Positions 7,843-17,490 are shown, numbered from the stretch's first letter. The stretch is DNA of 57,618 bases from Gallionella sp. (GCA_017880865.1 JADGRL010000015.1:1-57618); one strand, 5' to 3'. A program made the numbers and translations. The notes: generated by a model from the sequence alone, not told the origin.

Positions 7843-10091
7843 AACTTCGCCGCCGCCTCCACCAATTGCCCGTAACTTAAGCCGCCGTCATTATAAGGAG
7901 CGCGGCGCGCGAGGCATACATTAAAGCCATCCGCTTCGAGCAGCTCAATAAGCTGTTCGGTGAGCAATCGGTTCTGGAATACGCCGCCACTCAAGCCCAC
8001 GTTGAACTCGCCGTGCCACTCGCGCAACTGCCGCGCCTGTTGCAGCGCGGCGTGTGCCAGCGTGGCATGGAACATCCCGCCACGCATTGCCACGCCGAGT
8101 TTTTCATCGCGCAAAAGTTTGAGCAGCGGTTGCCAGTCGCACACCAAAACTTCGTCATCACGCAGTCGAATCGGCAGCGTCACGTGCTCGTCGGTCTTGT
8201 GGCTTGCGGCTTCCAGCCACATCGGTGCCTGTCCCTCGAAGCTGCTTTCCTGCACCAGACCCAGCAGGCTGGCTGCGGCGTCGAACAAGCGCCCCATCGC
8301 CGAGCTGGCTGGTGAGTTGATGCGCCGCTGCCATGCCTGATGCAGCAATGCGGTGTCGATTTCGGCGCGCGACCAATCGTGTCCTGCTTCCCAGCACAAC
8401 GCGGCGGCGCTGCGCCACGGTTCGCGCCCGGCGCGCTCACCGCCCGGCAGATGGAAGGGGCGCAACGTGGCGGAGCGGCGCCACGCGCCCGGTCGGCCGA
8501 GCAGTGCCTCGCCGCCCCACAGCGTACCGTCCGCACCATAACCTGCACCATCCCAGGTAAACACCAGCCAGTTTTTAATTTTAGGATATTCTCCCGCCAG
8601 CGCGGAGGCATGGGCATGGTGATGCTGCACGCGCAGTATCGGCAAGCGTTGACGTGCAGCCCACTTGCTGGACGTATAGCCGGGATGAGCATCGCACACG
8701 ACCAGCTGCGGACTGACCTGATACAGCGAACACAGCTCAGTGATCACCTGCTCGAACACCGCGAGACTGCGCGGACTGCCCAGATCGCCGATGTGCGGCG
8801 AGACCACGGCGCGCTTGCCCCAGGCCAGCGCGATTGAATTTTTCATCTGGCCGCCCACTGCCAGCAGCGGCTGAGGCAAGCTGAACGGTAGGTCGAATTC
8901 CAGCGGCGCGATGCCGCGTCCGGCACGTAATAGACGAGGGCTGCCCGCGATCACTCGCAGCACGCTGTCGTCTGCCGGGCGCGCGATAGGGCGGTTGTGG
9001 TGCAAAAAGGCTTGCGCAACCCTGCCCAGTCGAGCCTCGGCATCAGTGTTATCGGTCAGCACCGGCTCGCCGCTGATGTTGCCGGAAGTGGCAACCAGCG
9101 GATGACCGAAACTCTCCAGCAACAAATGGTGCAGCGGGCTGTAGGGCAGCATCGCGCCGACCTCGTGCAGTCCCGGCGCAATCGAATCGGGCAAGGTTGA
9201 ATCCGCACGCTTGGTGAGCAGCACGATGGGACGCGCGGCATCGGTGAGTGCAACTTCTGTTACAGCATCGAGCAGCAATTCTGCGCGCACGCACTGCAAG
9301 CCGTCCTCACCCCGATGCGGAAACATCAGCGCCAGCGGTTTGTGCGGCCTGTGTTTGTTGGTGCGCAGTCTTGCGATGGCCGACGGGTTGAGCGCATCGC
9401 ACATCATGTGATAGCCGCCGATGCCTTTCACCGCGACGGTCTCGCCGCGCCGCAACGCCGCGACACAGGCAGCCAGCGCTGCATCGCCCACGATATGCTC
9501 ATGGGCGCGTTCACCGGGCGCGACAAAACTCAGCTGCGGCCCGCACAGCGGACAGGCCAGCGGCTGCGCGTGGAAGCGGCGATTGTGCGGGTCATCAAAT
9601 TCGGCGCGGCAACGGGGACACAGCGGGAATTCCGCCATGGTCGTGTTCGGTCTGTCGTATGGCATGCGCGTGATCAGCGTGTAGCGCGGCCCGCATTGCG
9701 TGCAGTTGATGAACGGATAGCGGTAGCGCGCATCGAGCGGATCGAACAGCTCGCGGCGGCAGTCGTCGCACAGGAAACTGTCGGGCGGAATGTGAATGTT
9801 GGGTTGCGTTGCGATAGCACTGGGCAGAATTTCAAATCCCTTCAACTCGCGCAAAGGAATCGGGTGGTAGGAAACAATGTGGGGGCGCGCAAGCCTGGGC
9901 GCATCGGCAATCAGTGCGGCGGCGAAAGCGTCCAGTGCAGCCAGTTCGCCCTGCGCCTCCACCAGCACCTCGCCGGTAAGATTCTGCACCACGCCGTTCA
10001 GGTTAAAACGCTGCGCCAGATTGAACACGAAGGCGCGATAGCCCACGCCCTGCACCCGCCCGCCCATCAGCCAGCGGCGGGCCCCACTCAT
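7839..10091 (-). CDS. hypF: Carbamoyltransferase HypF
   Basis: Uses carbamoyl phosphate and ATP to carbamoylate HypE. 750 residues from the ATG at 10091, which overlaps the stop of the preceding membrane-protein gene. The open frame extends further upstream but is not protein-like there. Domains in order: acylphosphatase (about 5-90, GGRVQGVGYRAF), a double zinc finger with four CxxC pairs (C108/C111, C130/C133, C158/C161, C180/C183), a YrdC-like nucleotide-binding domain, and a Kae1-like domain with VQHHHAHA. All key motifs are present. Confidence 0.97.
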   Translation of the reverse strand: MSGARRWLMGGRVQGVGYRAFVFNLAQRFNLNGVVQNLTGEVLVEAQGELAALDAFAAALIADAPRLARPHIVSYHPIPLRELKGFEILPSAIATQPNIHIPPDSFLCDDCRRELFDPLDARYRYPFINCTQCGPRYTLITRMPYDRPNTTMAEFPLCPRCRAEFDDPHNRRFHAQPLACPLCGPQLSFVAPGERAHEHIVGDAALAACVAALRRGETVAVKGIGGYHMMCDALNPSAIARLRTNKHRPHKPLALMFPHRGEDGLQCVRAELLLDAVTEVALTDAARPIVLLTKRADSTLPDSIAPGLHEVGAMLPYSPLHHLLLESFGHPLVATSGNISGEPVLTDNTDAEARLGRVAQAFLHHNRPIARPADDSVLRVIAGSPRLLRAGRGIAPLEFDLPFSLPQPLLAVGGQMKNSIALAWGKRAVVSPHIGDLGSPRSLAVFEQVITELCSLYQVSPQLVVCDAHPGYTSSKWAARQRLPILRVQHHHAHASALAGEYPKIKNWLVFTWDGAGYGADGTLWGGEALLGRPGAWRRSATLRPFHLPGGERAGREPWRSAAALCWEAGHDWSRAEIDTALLHQAWQRRINSPASSAMGRLFDAAASLLGLVQESSFEGQAPMWLEAASHKTDEHVTLPIRLRDDEVLVCDWQPLLKLLRDEKLGVAMRGGMFHATLAHAALQQARQLREWHGEFNVGLSGGVFQNRLLTEQLIELLEADGFNVCLARRAPYNDGGLSYGQLVEAAAKL

Positions 10092-10639
10092 TTGCCTTGT
10101 ATCACCTGAATATGCGCATGGCTCAGTTTCTGATAAAGACGAATCTGCCGTTGAAGCGGCCACCAGTCGTACAGAAAAATTTGCAGCGGGCGCCACATCG
10201 CAACCCAGCCGACGATGGTCAGGCTTTCGCGCGCGATCGTGGAGCCAGTGTGGTCGCCGAATTTTCCGATGGCATCGGCCGCGAGCAGGCACAGCGTGAC
10301 AAAGACGATACCGATGACCAGGCTCATCCGGCCTTGCAGTAGCAGATGTCTCAATGCACTGCGCGTCAGTTCGGCTTTGTAAGTGAAGTGGTTGTGGATC
10401 GCGCCGGTCAACATCTCGCTCGGGTCGCCATCTGTCGGCCACTGTTCGAGGTGGATGGTGATATGAAAACGGCAGCCCGGTGCAAATCCCGACGCCCAGG
10501 TTTCGATGAAATTATTTGCTTCCTGATCGAGGTCCTTGTTCAGGAACGGCGTCGGGTCCATCGAGTTGAACAATTGCCCGAGCTCGCGCACGCGCAGTGC
10601 CAGGCGATGCATCGGAGCGGGATGGTCTGATTTTGTCAT
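10088..10639 (-). CDS. Membrane protein of unknown function at the head of the hypFEAB unit
   Basis: 183 residues. The N-terminal ~100 are soluble and the C-terminal part has two likely membrane helices (about 104-122 and 140-158). I do not recognise a family. It is translationally coupled to hypF (ATGA overlap) and is the first gene of the leftward hyp unit, which argues for a hydrogenase-related or co-regulated role. The short spacer to the divergent hypC (about 180 bp) should carry both promoters. Confidence 0.75.
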   Translation of the reverse strand: MTKSDHPAPMHRLALRVRELGQLFNSMDPTPFLNKDLDQEANNFIETWASGFAPGCRFHITIHLEQWPTDGDPSEMLTGAIHNHFTYKAELTRSALRHLLLQGRMSLVIGIVFVTLCLLAADAIGKFGDHTGSTIARESLTIVGWVAMWRPLQIFLYDWWPLQRQIRLYQKLSHAHIQVIQGK

Positions 10640-10821
10640 CGGTATTGGTTCTGGATGGGTAAACGAAAATGCCAGTAAAATAATTTCTCAATGTCTTGCG
10701 CAAGTCGAATCAGGCTAGCACTATGATATGCAAACCGCAACCGGGTAAATTGTCCGGCCTACGAACAACAGGTTCTCGTCTAGGGACTATACTGCAAATC
10801 TTTCATGATCAGAAAACCGCC

Positions 10822-11064
10822 ATGTGTCTAGGTATTCCGATGCAAATTCTTGAGATCGACGGCTATAACGCACGTTGCACCGCCCGTGGCGTGATGCGCG
10901 AGGTGAGCCTGTTCATGCTACAGGACGAGCCCATCGCATTGGGGGACTTCGTGATGGTGCATGTGGGCTACGCCTTGCAGAAGATGAGCGAGCAGGAAGC
11001 GCGTTCGACCTGGGAGTTGCTCGATGAAATGCTGGCTTCTGATCCTGACCTGCAAGGCGCTTGA
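10822..11064 (+). CDS. hypC: Hydrogenase maturation chaperone HypC
   Basis: An 80-residue chaperone. With HypD it carries the Fe(CN)2CO unit to the hydrogenase precursor. The start is fixed by the family N-terminus MCLGIPMQI, whose Cys2 is essential. The longer upstream frame is not protein-like. No strong ribosome binding site is seen before this ATG. A hairpin-poor 9-bp gap separates it from hypD. Confidence 0.95.
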   Translation: MCLGIPMQILEIDGYNARCTARGVMREVSLFMLQDEPIALGDFVMVHVGYALQKMSEQEARSTWELLDEMLASDPDLQGA

Positions 11065-11073
11065 GATGCAACC

Positions 11074-12183
11074 ATGATGCTGAGTGCCCGCGACTGGCTG
11101 GAAAAAATCCGCGCACTGCCGTTGACGCGCCGCGTGCGCATCATGAACGTGTGCGGCGGACACGAGCGTTCGATCACGATGGCGGGCTTACGCGGGGCGT
11201 TGCCGCAGAATGTTGAGCTGATTCCCGGCCCCGGCTGCCCGGTGTGCGTGTGTCCCGAGGAGGATGTGTATCTTGCGATCCAGCAGGCGTTGCATGCGGG
11301 CGTGATTCTGGTCGCGTTCGGCGACATGCTGCGCGTGCCGGTCAATGTCCCCAAAACAGAACCGCGCTCGCTGGAACAGGCCAAGGCCAGCGGCGCAGAT
11401 ATACGCCCGATATCGAGCCCGCAAGAGGCGGTGAAAATCGCCAGAGAAAATCCGGGACGACAGGTGGTGTTCTTCGCGGCAGGGTTCGAGACCACGACCG
11501 CGCCGGTGGCGGCGATGTTGCTCGAAGGCATTCCGGATAATTTATTTTTGCTGCTGTCGTGCCGACTGACCTGGCCTGCGGTGGCGATGCTGTTGGGTTC
11601 TGGTAAGCCCGGCTTCGACGCGCTGATCGCGCCCGGTCATGTCGCCACGGTGATGGGGCAGGAAGAATGGACTTTCGTGACTGAGCAGCATGCCATCCCC
11701 GCTGCGGTCGCGGGCTTTGCGCCGGTGTCTTTGCTTGCCGCGATCTATTCGGTGTTGCGCCAACTGATCGAGGGCGAATGTTTTTTGGACAACTGTTATC
11801 CCGAGGTGGTGCGTCCCGGCGGCAATGCGACGGCTCAGGCGCAGCTGATGCAGGCGATGCGTGTGGTGGATGCGAACTGGCGCGGCATCGGCATCATCCC
11901 GGCATCAGGTTTCGCGCTTGCAACGCGCTTTGAGCGACACGATGCGCGCAAGCAGTTTGGGGGATATGCGGCGGCGGGGCGCAAGCGGGTCGGTGAAATG
12001 CCGGCCGGTTGCGATTGTGCGCGTGTGGTGCTGGGGAAAATATACCCGAACGAATGCAAACTTTTTGGCACCGCCTGCACGCCGCGCACCCCCATCGGAC
12101 CCTGCATGGTGTCGGATGAAGGGGCATGCCGAATCTGGCGGGCGAGCGGGGTGAAGGTTTCTTCAACCAAGATAATTCATTAG
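11074..12183 (+). CDS. hypD: Hydrogenase maturation protein HypD
   Basis: An iron-sulfur scaffold on which the Fe(CN)2CO group is assembled with HypC and HypE. 369 residues with the expected cysteine motifs: NVCGGHE near residue 25, GPGCPVCV near 53, and the C-terminal cluster YPNECKLFGTAC followed by GPCMVSDEGACRIW. It is the last gene of the rightward hypCD unit. A repeat hairpin (12231-12296) lies between its end and the convergent flavoprotein gene. Confidence 0.97.
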   Translation: MMLSARDWLEKIRALPLTRRVRIMNVCGGHERSITMAGLRGALPQNVELIPGPGCPVCVCPEEDVYLAIQQALHAGVILVAFGDMLRVPVNVPKTEPRSLEQAKASGADIRPISSPQEAVKIARENPGRQVVFFAAGFETTTAPVAAMLLEGIPDNLFLLLSCRLTWPAVAMLLGSGKPGFDALIAPGHVATVMGQEEWTFVTEQHAIPAAVAGFAPVSLLAAIYSVLRQLIEGECFLDNCYPEVVRPGGNATAQAQLMQAMRVVDANWRGIGIIPASGFALATRFERHDARKQFGGYAAAGRKRVGEMPAGCDCARVVLGKIYPNECKLFGTACTPRTPIGPCMVSDEGACRIWRASGVKVSSTKIIH

Positions 12184-12230
12184 GGACATTTCAAAAATGT
12201 TTGTTACGTCTGTAAAGCATGCATCTTCGA

Positions 12231-12296
12231 TGTAGGAGCGCAATTCATTGCGCGATTGTCATACGAAGAAATCGCCCGATGAATCGTGCTCCTACA
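12231..12296. repeat. gtaggagc palindromic repeat between convergent genes
   Basis: A 66-bp unit with 26-bp arms that match at 22 positions, beginning tgtaggagcgc and ending gtgctcctaca. It lies between the convergent ends of hypD and the GltD-like gene, where its hairpin could act as a bidirectional transcription end. Same family as the repeats at 3.7, 15.0, 45.5 and 48.4 kb. Confidence 0.85.
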
Positions 12297-12308
12297 GTGC
12301 ACCTTGGT

Positions 12309-13937
12309 TCAAATATCTTCCGCCACCATCTTGATCGCCCCGCACGGGCACTCCGCCACGCACATGCCGCAGCCTTTGCAATAGTCATAGTTGAACAGGA
12401 AGCGTTTGCCCGGCCCGAGCTTGATCACCGCGTTGTCGGGGCATACACCATAGCAGTTATCGCACTCGAAACAGTTGCCGCAGGACAGGCAGCGGCGCGC
12501 TTCGAACAAGGCGTTGGTCTCATCCAGCCCGCCTTGCACCTCATCGAAACTGGACTGGCGGCGTATCGCGTCCAGCATCGGACGTAGGGTCTTGGGGGCG
12601 TCGGAGTAATACCAGGTATTGAGCATTTTGAAATCGACCGGCTCGTGTTTGGCAGCGGGTTCGTAGGTGGTGTTTCGCAGCCAGGCGTCGATGTGACGCG
12701 CGGCTTTCTTGCCATGCCCGACACCGACCGTGACGGTGCGTTCCGACGGCACCATGTCGCCGCCGGCGAAAATACCTTGATGCCCGGTCATCATGTTCGG
12801 CCCGACTTTCACCACGCCATCGCTGATTTCCAAACCCGATACGCCTTGCAGTAAGGACAGATCGACATCCTGCCCGAGTGCCAGCACTAGCGAATCAGCT
12901 GCCATCGTTTCGAATTCGCCAGTCGGCTGCGGGAAGCCCTTGTCGTCCAGCTTCATTTTTTCCAGAGTCAGCATGCCTTCATCAGCCTGCTTGATCGTGG
13001 ACAGCCATTTGATCATGATCCCTTCCTGCAACGCCTCTTCGACCTCGAAATCGTGCGCGGGCATTTTTTCGCGAGTGCGGCGATAGACGATGATCGCATC
13101 GGTCGCGCCCAGACGTTTTGCTGTGCGCGCCACGTCGATCGCGGTGTTGCCGCCGCCATACACCACGACGCGGCGTCCCAGCATCGGCTTGTCTTCGCCC
13201 TCCATCGAGCGCAGCACCGAAATCGCATCCACGATATGGGCGGCATCGCCCGCCGGAATGAAAGCGCGTTTGCCGATGTGCGCGCCGACCGCGAGGAAGG
13301 CCGCGTCGAAATTGCCCGCGCGCATGCTGTCTTCGATGTTCGCCACTTTGGTGTTGAGTTTTAGCGTCACACCCAGTTTGAGAATGCGCGCCACTTCGGC
13401 ATCCAGCACGTCGCGCGGCAGGCGATATTTGGGAATGCCGAAGCGCATCATGCCGCCGGATAGCGGGCCGGCATCGTGTATTTCCACGCTGTGCCCGAGC
13501 CGCGCCAGATGGTAAGCGGCGGACAGGCCTGAAGGCCCGGCACCGACTATCAATACTTCCTTGCCCGTTGAGGCTGCGGGCGCGTCAAATTTCCAGCCGC
13601 GCTTAATTGCCTCGTCACCGAGAAAACGTTCGACTGAATTGATGCCTACCGGACTGTCCAGTTGTCCACGATTGCATGCGCTTTCGCAGGGGTGATAGCA
13701 GACCCGTCCCATGATCGATGGAAACGGATTGTCCAATGTCAGCACGCGCCAGGCTTTTTCATAGTCACCCGATTCGGCATGGAACAACCAGCCCTGGATG
13801 TTTTCTCCGGCGGGACAAGCGTTGTTGCACGGCGGGAGCCTGTCCAGATAAACCGGCTTCTTGGTGCGCCACGATCCGGTGTGATTGGCCAGTGACGAAC
13901 CGGGGTCCAGGGTGATCGCGAATGGCTTGTCCATCAC
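12309..13937 (-). CDS. GltD-like NAD(P)H flavoprotein with C-terminal ferredoxin domain
   Basis: 542 residues. The N-terminal cysteine-rich domain (CNNACPAGENIQGW, then CYHPCESACNRG) and the two dinucleotide folds (FAD: VGAGPSGLSAAYH; NAD(P)H: GGGNTAIDVARTAKRLG) match the small subunit of glutamate synthase and related NAD(P)H:acceptor oxidoreductases. The last ~75 residues carry two [4Fe-4S] sites (CLSCGNCFEC ... CYGVCP and CKGCGMCVAECPCGA). No glutamate synthase large subunit is nearby. The gene overlaps porB by 4 bp. The natural reading is an electron-transfer partner that links pyruvate:ferredoxin oxidoreductase to NAD(P)H. Its ferredoxin tail replaces the separate delta subunit, which is missing. 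Confidence 0.85.
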   Translation of the reverse strand: MMDKPFAITLDPGSSLANHTGSWRTKKPVYLDRLPPCNNACPAGENIQGWLFHAESGDYEKAWRVLTLDNPFPSIMGRVCYHPCESACNRGQLDSPVGINSVERFLGDEAIKRGWKFDAPAASTGKEVLIVGAGPSGLSAAYHLARLGHSVEIHDAGPLSGGMMRFGIPKYRLPRDVLDAEVARILKLGVTLKLNTKVANIEDSMRAGNFDAAFLAVGAHIGKRAFIPAGDAAHIVDAISVLRSMEGEDKPMLGRRVVVYGGGNTAIDVARTAKRLGATDAIIVYRRTREKMPAHDFEVEEALQEGIMIKWLSTIKQADEGMLTLEKMKLDDKGFPQPTGEFETMAADSLVLALGQDVDLSLLQGVSGLEISDGVVKVGPNMMTGHQGIFAGGDMVPSERTVTVGVGHGKKAARHIDAWLRNTTYEPAAKHEPVDFKMLNTWYYSDAPKTLRPMLDAIRRQSSFDEVQGGLDETNALFEARRCLSCGNCFECDNCYGVCPDNAVIKLGPGKRFLFNYDYCKGCGMCVAECPCGAIKMVAEDI

Positions 13938-14938
13938 AGTACCTCCTCTCGTTGAACCATGCCGTACTTGCGGATGTTGCGGTCGGCGCGTTCCTGAATA
14001 CGCGCGATGACATCCAGTTTTGGCTTGGCTCCGAACAAATGCGCGAAGCGTTTTTGCGGCTTCAGATACTCCTCGACCGGCAGCTGTTTGCGTATCGGCA
14101 ATGCGCTGACTTGCACGCCGTGCTCGGCCTCGAATACCGGGAATAGCCCAGTTTCATGCGCGAGCCGCGCGATATGTATCGTGTCATGCGAGGCCGTGCC
14201 CCAGCCCAGCGGGCACGGCACGAGGATATGGATGTAGCGCGCACCGCGAAATTCCATCGCGCGTTTCACCTTGGCTTCTAAATCGCGCAGATCGGCGACC
14301 GTGGCGGTGGCGACATAAGGGATTTCGTGCGCCATCGCGATTGCCGGTACGAACTTGCCCTGACCGAATTCATTGCCTGGATTCGGCCCCACCGGCATCG
14401 TGGTCGCGGTGCGGGCGGCGGGCGGGGTGGCCGACGAGCGTTGCACGCCGGTGTTCATGTATGCCTCGTTGTCGTAGCAGATGTACAGCACATCGTCGTT
14501 GCGCTCGAACATGCCGGACAGACAGCCGAATCCGATGTCGGTCGTGCCGCCATCGCCGCCCTGCGCGACCACTCGCACTTCGCTGCGGCCTTTAACCTTC
14601 AGCGCCGCAGCGATGCCGGTGGCGACCGCTGCGGCGTTGCCGAACAGCGAGTGCATCCACGGCAGCTGCCAGGACGTTTCGGGATAGGGGGTCGTAAAAA
14701 CCTCCAGACATCCCGTGGCGTTCGCGGCGATCAATTGCGAACCGGTCGCCTCCATCGCCGCATCCAGCGCATAGCGCGCACCCAGCGCTTCGCCGCATCC
14801 CTGACAGGCGCGGTGCCCCGAGTTGATCGCATTGCTGCGATCGCGATGCGATTGGACGCTGCGGTCTTCCGGTTTCAGCAAGCGGTTCCCGACGGTGAAG
14901 GTGCCGGTTTGGTAAAACTTGATAGGTTGAAATGGCAT
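13934..14938 (-). CDS. porB: 2-oxoacid (pyruvate):ferredoxin oxidoreductase, beta subunit
   Basis: The thiamine diphosphate-binding subunit, 334 residues. CQGCGE (45-50) contributes iron-sulfur ligands. GGDGGTTDIG (127-136) with the later NEAYMNTGVQRS is the typical thiamine diphosphate/Mg site of pyruvate-type enzymes. Its ribosome binding site GGAG lies close to the ATG. It follows porA after a 204-bp gap filled by a repeat. Pyruvate specificity is the likeliest, by similarity of this motif; another 2-oxoacid cannot be excluded. Confidence 0.88.
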   Translation of the reverse strand: MPFQPIKFYQTGTFTVGNRLLKPEDRSVQSHRDRSNAINSGHRACQGCGEALGARYALDAAMEATGSQLIAANATGCLEVFTTPYPETSWQLPWMHSLFGNAAAVATGIAAALKVKGRSEVRVVAQGGDGGTTDIGFGCLSGMFERNDDVLYICYDNEAYMNTGVQRSSATPPAARTATTMPVGPNPGNEFGQGKFVPAIAMAHEIPYVATATVADLRDLEAKVKRAMEFRGARYIHILVPCPLGWGTASHDTIHIARLAHETGLFPVFEAEHGVQVSALPIRKQLPVEEYLKPQKRFAHLFGAKPKLDVIARIQERADRNIRKYGMVQREEVL

Positions 14939-14963
14939 GTTATCTCCTCATTCTGAAAAACTT

Positions 14964-15084
14964 GTAGGAGCTCGATTTAACCAGCCACTTAGCCATCGTT
15001 TTTTGATGGGTTAGTGGAATGGCTATGCAAGGTCATCGAGCGATGTGTACTCAAGGTCATCGCGCAATAAATTACACTCCTACA
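14964..15084. repeat. Composite gtaggagc repeat inside the por operon
   Basis: Ends are tgtaggagc (14964-14972) and its near inverse actcctaca (15076-15084). Inside lie a second hairpin (about 14984-15013, ccacttagccatc against gatgggttagtgg) and two copies of caaggtcatcg. It fills most of the gap between porA and porB and would reshape the transcript there. Confidence 0.75.
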
Positions 15085-15142
15085 CGGCGGCATTTCATCA
15101 TCGGTGGCGGCAACTCGCCATGCCCGCTAATGAAAATTGATT

Positions 15143-16396
15143 TCACGCAATTTTGGAGGCGACGGTGCCAATGTCGCGCAGCATGTTTTCCGCCGCGGGC
15201 CCGGAGCGGCGCACTGCGCGCTCACGCGCCAGTTGCTTGTTGACCACGTCCCAATCCAGATCCAGAAAGGTCAGCTGTTGCAACGTGTCCTGCTGGGCCT
15301 CGCGGAACAACTTGTGCAGCGACTTGCGCGTGATCGCGCGACCACCCAGACCTGCCACCACGGTGTAGCCGTGCAACTGTAGGCCGGACAAAGCCATGCG
15401 CACGTCGGTGGAGAGTATTCCGCCGATGCCCACCGCGAGACTCTTTTCCAGCACTACGACGCGTTTTGCATTCTGCAATGCGGCGCGCACCTGTGCCAGC
15501 GGGAAAGGGCGAAAACTGGTGATGCCCAGCACGCCGATCTTGTGACCGTCATCGCGCATCTCGTCGACGGTGTCCTTGATCGTGCCCAGCACCGAGCCCA
15601 TCGCCACCACGATCGTCTCGGCATCCTCGGCGCGGTAGGTGTGCACCAGGCCGCCGGTATCGCGGCCGAATATCTGCTTGAATTCGGCGGCCAGTTGCGG
15701 GATGCGTTCCAGCGCCTGCATCTGTTTTGCGTGCGCCAGATAGCGCACTTCCATGAACGCTTCGGGCCCGACCATCGCACCGATCGAAACCGGTTCGCGC
15801 GGGTCCAGCACCTGACGCGGTTCGTAGGGCTGCAGATAGGCATCGACCTGCTGCTGCGTCGGCATGTCCACTTGCTCGTAGGCGTGGGTCAGAATGAAAC
15901 CGTCCATGCACACCATTACCGGCAGCGATAATTCCTCGGCCAGTTTGAAGGCCTGAATATGCAGATCCAGCGCCTCCTGATTGGTCTCGGCGAACAGTTG
16001 CATCCAGCCGGAATCGCGCTGCGATAACGAATCGGAGTGGTCGTTCCAGATGTTGATCGGCGCGCCGATCGCACGATTGGCCACCGTCATCACGATAGGC
16101 AAGCCGAGACCGGATGCGTTATAGACAGCCTCGACCATGAACAGCAAGCCCTGGCTGGCGGTGGCGGTATAGGCACGCGCGCCGGTCGCGGAGGCACCGA
16201 TAGCGACCGACATCGCGGCGAATTCGCTCTCGACATTGATGAATTCGCACGGGGCTAATTTTTCACTCTTCACCATTTCACCCAGCGCCTCGACGATGTG
16301 CGTCTGCGGGGAAATCGGGTAGGCGCAAATCACCTCGGGGCGGCACAGCGCAATGGCCTCGGCGACGGCGCGTGAGCCTTCGATTTGCTTAAGCAT
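15143..16396 (-). CDS. porA: 2-oxoacid (pyruvate):ferredoxin oxidoreductase, alpha subunit
   Basis: 417 residues. The N-terminal half (EGSRAVAEAIALCRPEVICA, then PISPQTHIVEAL) is the pyrimidine-binding domain of the enzyme. The C-terminal half has the transketolase-C-like region (RVVVLEKSLAVGIGG). It forms the catalytic complex with porB and porG. Its ATG overlaps the end of porG by 8 bp. Together with the ferredoxin-tailed flavoprotein the set makes a four-gene unit. Confidence 0.88.
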   Translation of the reverse strand: MLKQIEGSRAVAEAIALCRPEVICAYPISPQTHIVEALGEMVKSEKLAPCEFINVESEFAAMSVAIGASATGARAYTATASQGLLFMVEAVYNASGLGLPIVMTVANRAIGAPINIWNDHSDSLSQRDSGWMQLFAETNQEALDLHIQAFKLAEELSLPVMVCMDGFILTHAYEQVDMPTQQQVDAYLQPYEPRQVLDPREPVSIGAMVGPEAFMEVRYLAHAKQMQALERIPQLAAEFKQIFGRDTGGLVHTYRAEDAETIVVAMGSVLGTIKDTVDEMRDDGHKIGVLGITSFRPFPLAQVRAALQNAKRVVVLEKSLAVGIGGILSTDVRMALSGLQLHGYTVVAGLGGRAITRKSLHKLFREAQQDTLQQLTFLDLDWDVVNKQLARERAVRRSGPAAENMLRDIGTVASKIA

Positions 16397-16970
16397 GCTG
16401 CACCTCCGCTATTCTGGCCTTGATCAGATTGTAGGCTTCGGTCGCGGCGGCGATGTTGCCGTCCGCCACCTTGCCGGAAAACTTTTCGCCTATCGCCTTG
16501 ATGACGGATTCCAGGCGTATCAGCCCGGAGAGCGCGGCAAATCCGGCCAGCAGCGGTACGTTGGGTATCGGGCGACCGATATGTTTGATGCCAAGCTCAG
16601 TCGCCGCCAATGTGCATAGCCGTTCGGGTGGCCGGCCGCTGGCCAGGTCGCCCAAACCAAGTTCTTCGAAACTGCGGCTGGTGTTGAGCAGGATATAGCC
16701 GGCGGGCTTCAGTCCGGCAAACACATCGACCTGATGCAGCAGCGTTGTGTCCTGGATGATGATCGCATCCGGTTCCATGATCGGTTCGCGCAGGCGAATC
16801 TCGCGGTCTGAGATGCGGCAAAACGATACCACCGGTGCGCCCATGCGCTCGGAACCGAAGCTGGGAAAGGCTTGGGCATTGCGTCCTTCCGCAAAGGCCG
16901 CAACTGAAAACATCTCCGCCGCCGTCACGACACCCTGACCGCCGCGACCATGTATACGTAACTCGAACAT
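16389..16970 (-). CDS. porG: 2-oxoacid (pyruvate):ferredoxin oxidoreductase, gamma subunit
   Basis: 193 residues with the family start FELRIHGRGGQGVVTAAEM, typical of the gamma domain. It lies only 43 bp downstream of the hydrogenase protease gene hoxW, with no terminator seen, so the hox and por genes may share a transcript. No iron-sulfur motif is expected or seen in this subunit. Confidence 0.88.
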   Translation of the reverse strand: MFELRIHGRGGQGVVTAAEMFSVAAFAEGRNAQAFPSFGSERMGAPVVSFCRISDREIRLREPIMEPDAIIIQDTTLLHQVDVFAGLKPAGYILLNTSRSFEELGLGDLASGRPPERLCTLAATELGIKHIGRPIPNVPLLAGFAALSGLIRLESVIKAIGEKFSGKVADGNIAAATEAYNLIKARIAEVQHA

Positions 16971-17013
16971 ATCTGTTTCTCCCAGTGTCCTGTATGCGAA
17001 CCTTACTCCGTTG

Positions 17014-17490
17014 TCATGCGTTTACCAAGCGCTCCCGTCTGTTCGGCGGGCTCGCTGCCGTACATAATTCAACAACCCGCTTCAATGCGGCTTCCAGATT
17101 GGCCGATGCCTTGTCGGTCAATGGGTCACCCAACTCAAAATCGTAGCCGCGTATGCGCAGCAGGAAAGCCGGTGGCGCATCTTTTTCATACACCTGACGA
17201 TAGGCGTGCAACAGGGCGGTCGGGTTCATCGCGTGGCTGGTGTAGCTGTCATCTTTTAATGCGCTGATTTCGGAAAGCTCGAACGGCTCAGCACAAGACA
17301 TGTCGGCATCAATGAACACCACCCGATCACATCCGGCCAGGTCGGTGACGTGCTCGACTTGCAGTTGCATATCGTTCTGGCATTCGACATCGGCGAGCTT
17401 TAATTGCGCGATGCGCTCGATCAGCTCCGGGCCGAGCGCATCGTCTCCGCGTCCGGGATTGCCGTATCCGAACAGCAGCAGTTTAGCCAT
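17014..17490 (-). CDS. hoxW: Hydrogenase maturation protease HoxW
   Basis: 158 residues of the HyaD/HoxW peptidase family. It starts MAKLLLFGYGNPGRGDDALG, in which Asp17 of GRGDDALG is the usual nickel-sensing acidic residue, and has FIDADMS further on as the second metal site. It cleaves the HoxH C-terminal extension once nickel is in place. It directly follows hoxH (5-bp gap). Residues from about 130 on are less conserved. Confidence 0.9.
   Translation of the reverse strand: MAKLLLFGYGNPGRGDDALGPELIERIAQLKLADVECQNDMQLQVEHVTDLAGCDRVVFIDADMSCAEPFELSEISALKDDSYTSHAMNPTALLHAYRQVYEKDAPPAFLLRIRGYDFELGDPLTDKASANLEAALKRVVELCTAASPPNRRERLVNA

Noticed and set aside
9315-10109. 264-aa plus-strand frame opposite hypF
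   Set aside because: Antisense to hypF, which has all its motifs; the composition is Arg/His/Gln-rich shadow.
10092-10442. Longer start for hypF giving an N-terminal extension of 117 residues
   Set aside because: The extension lies opposite the coupled membrane-protein frame, is rich in Arg/His/Asp as antisense or shifted frames are, and the family N-terminus begins at MSGARRW.
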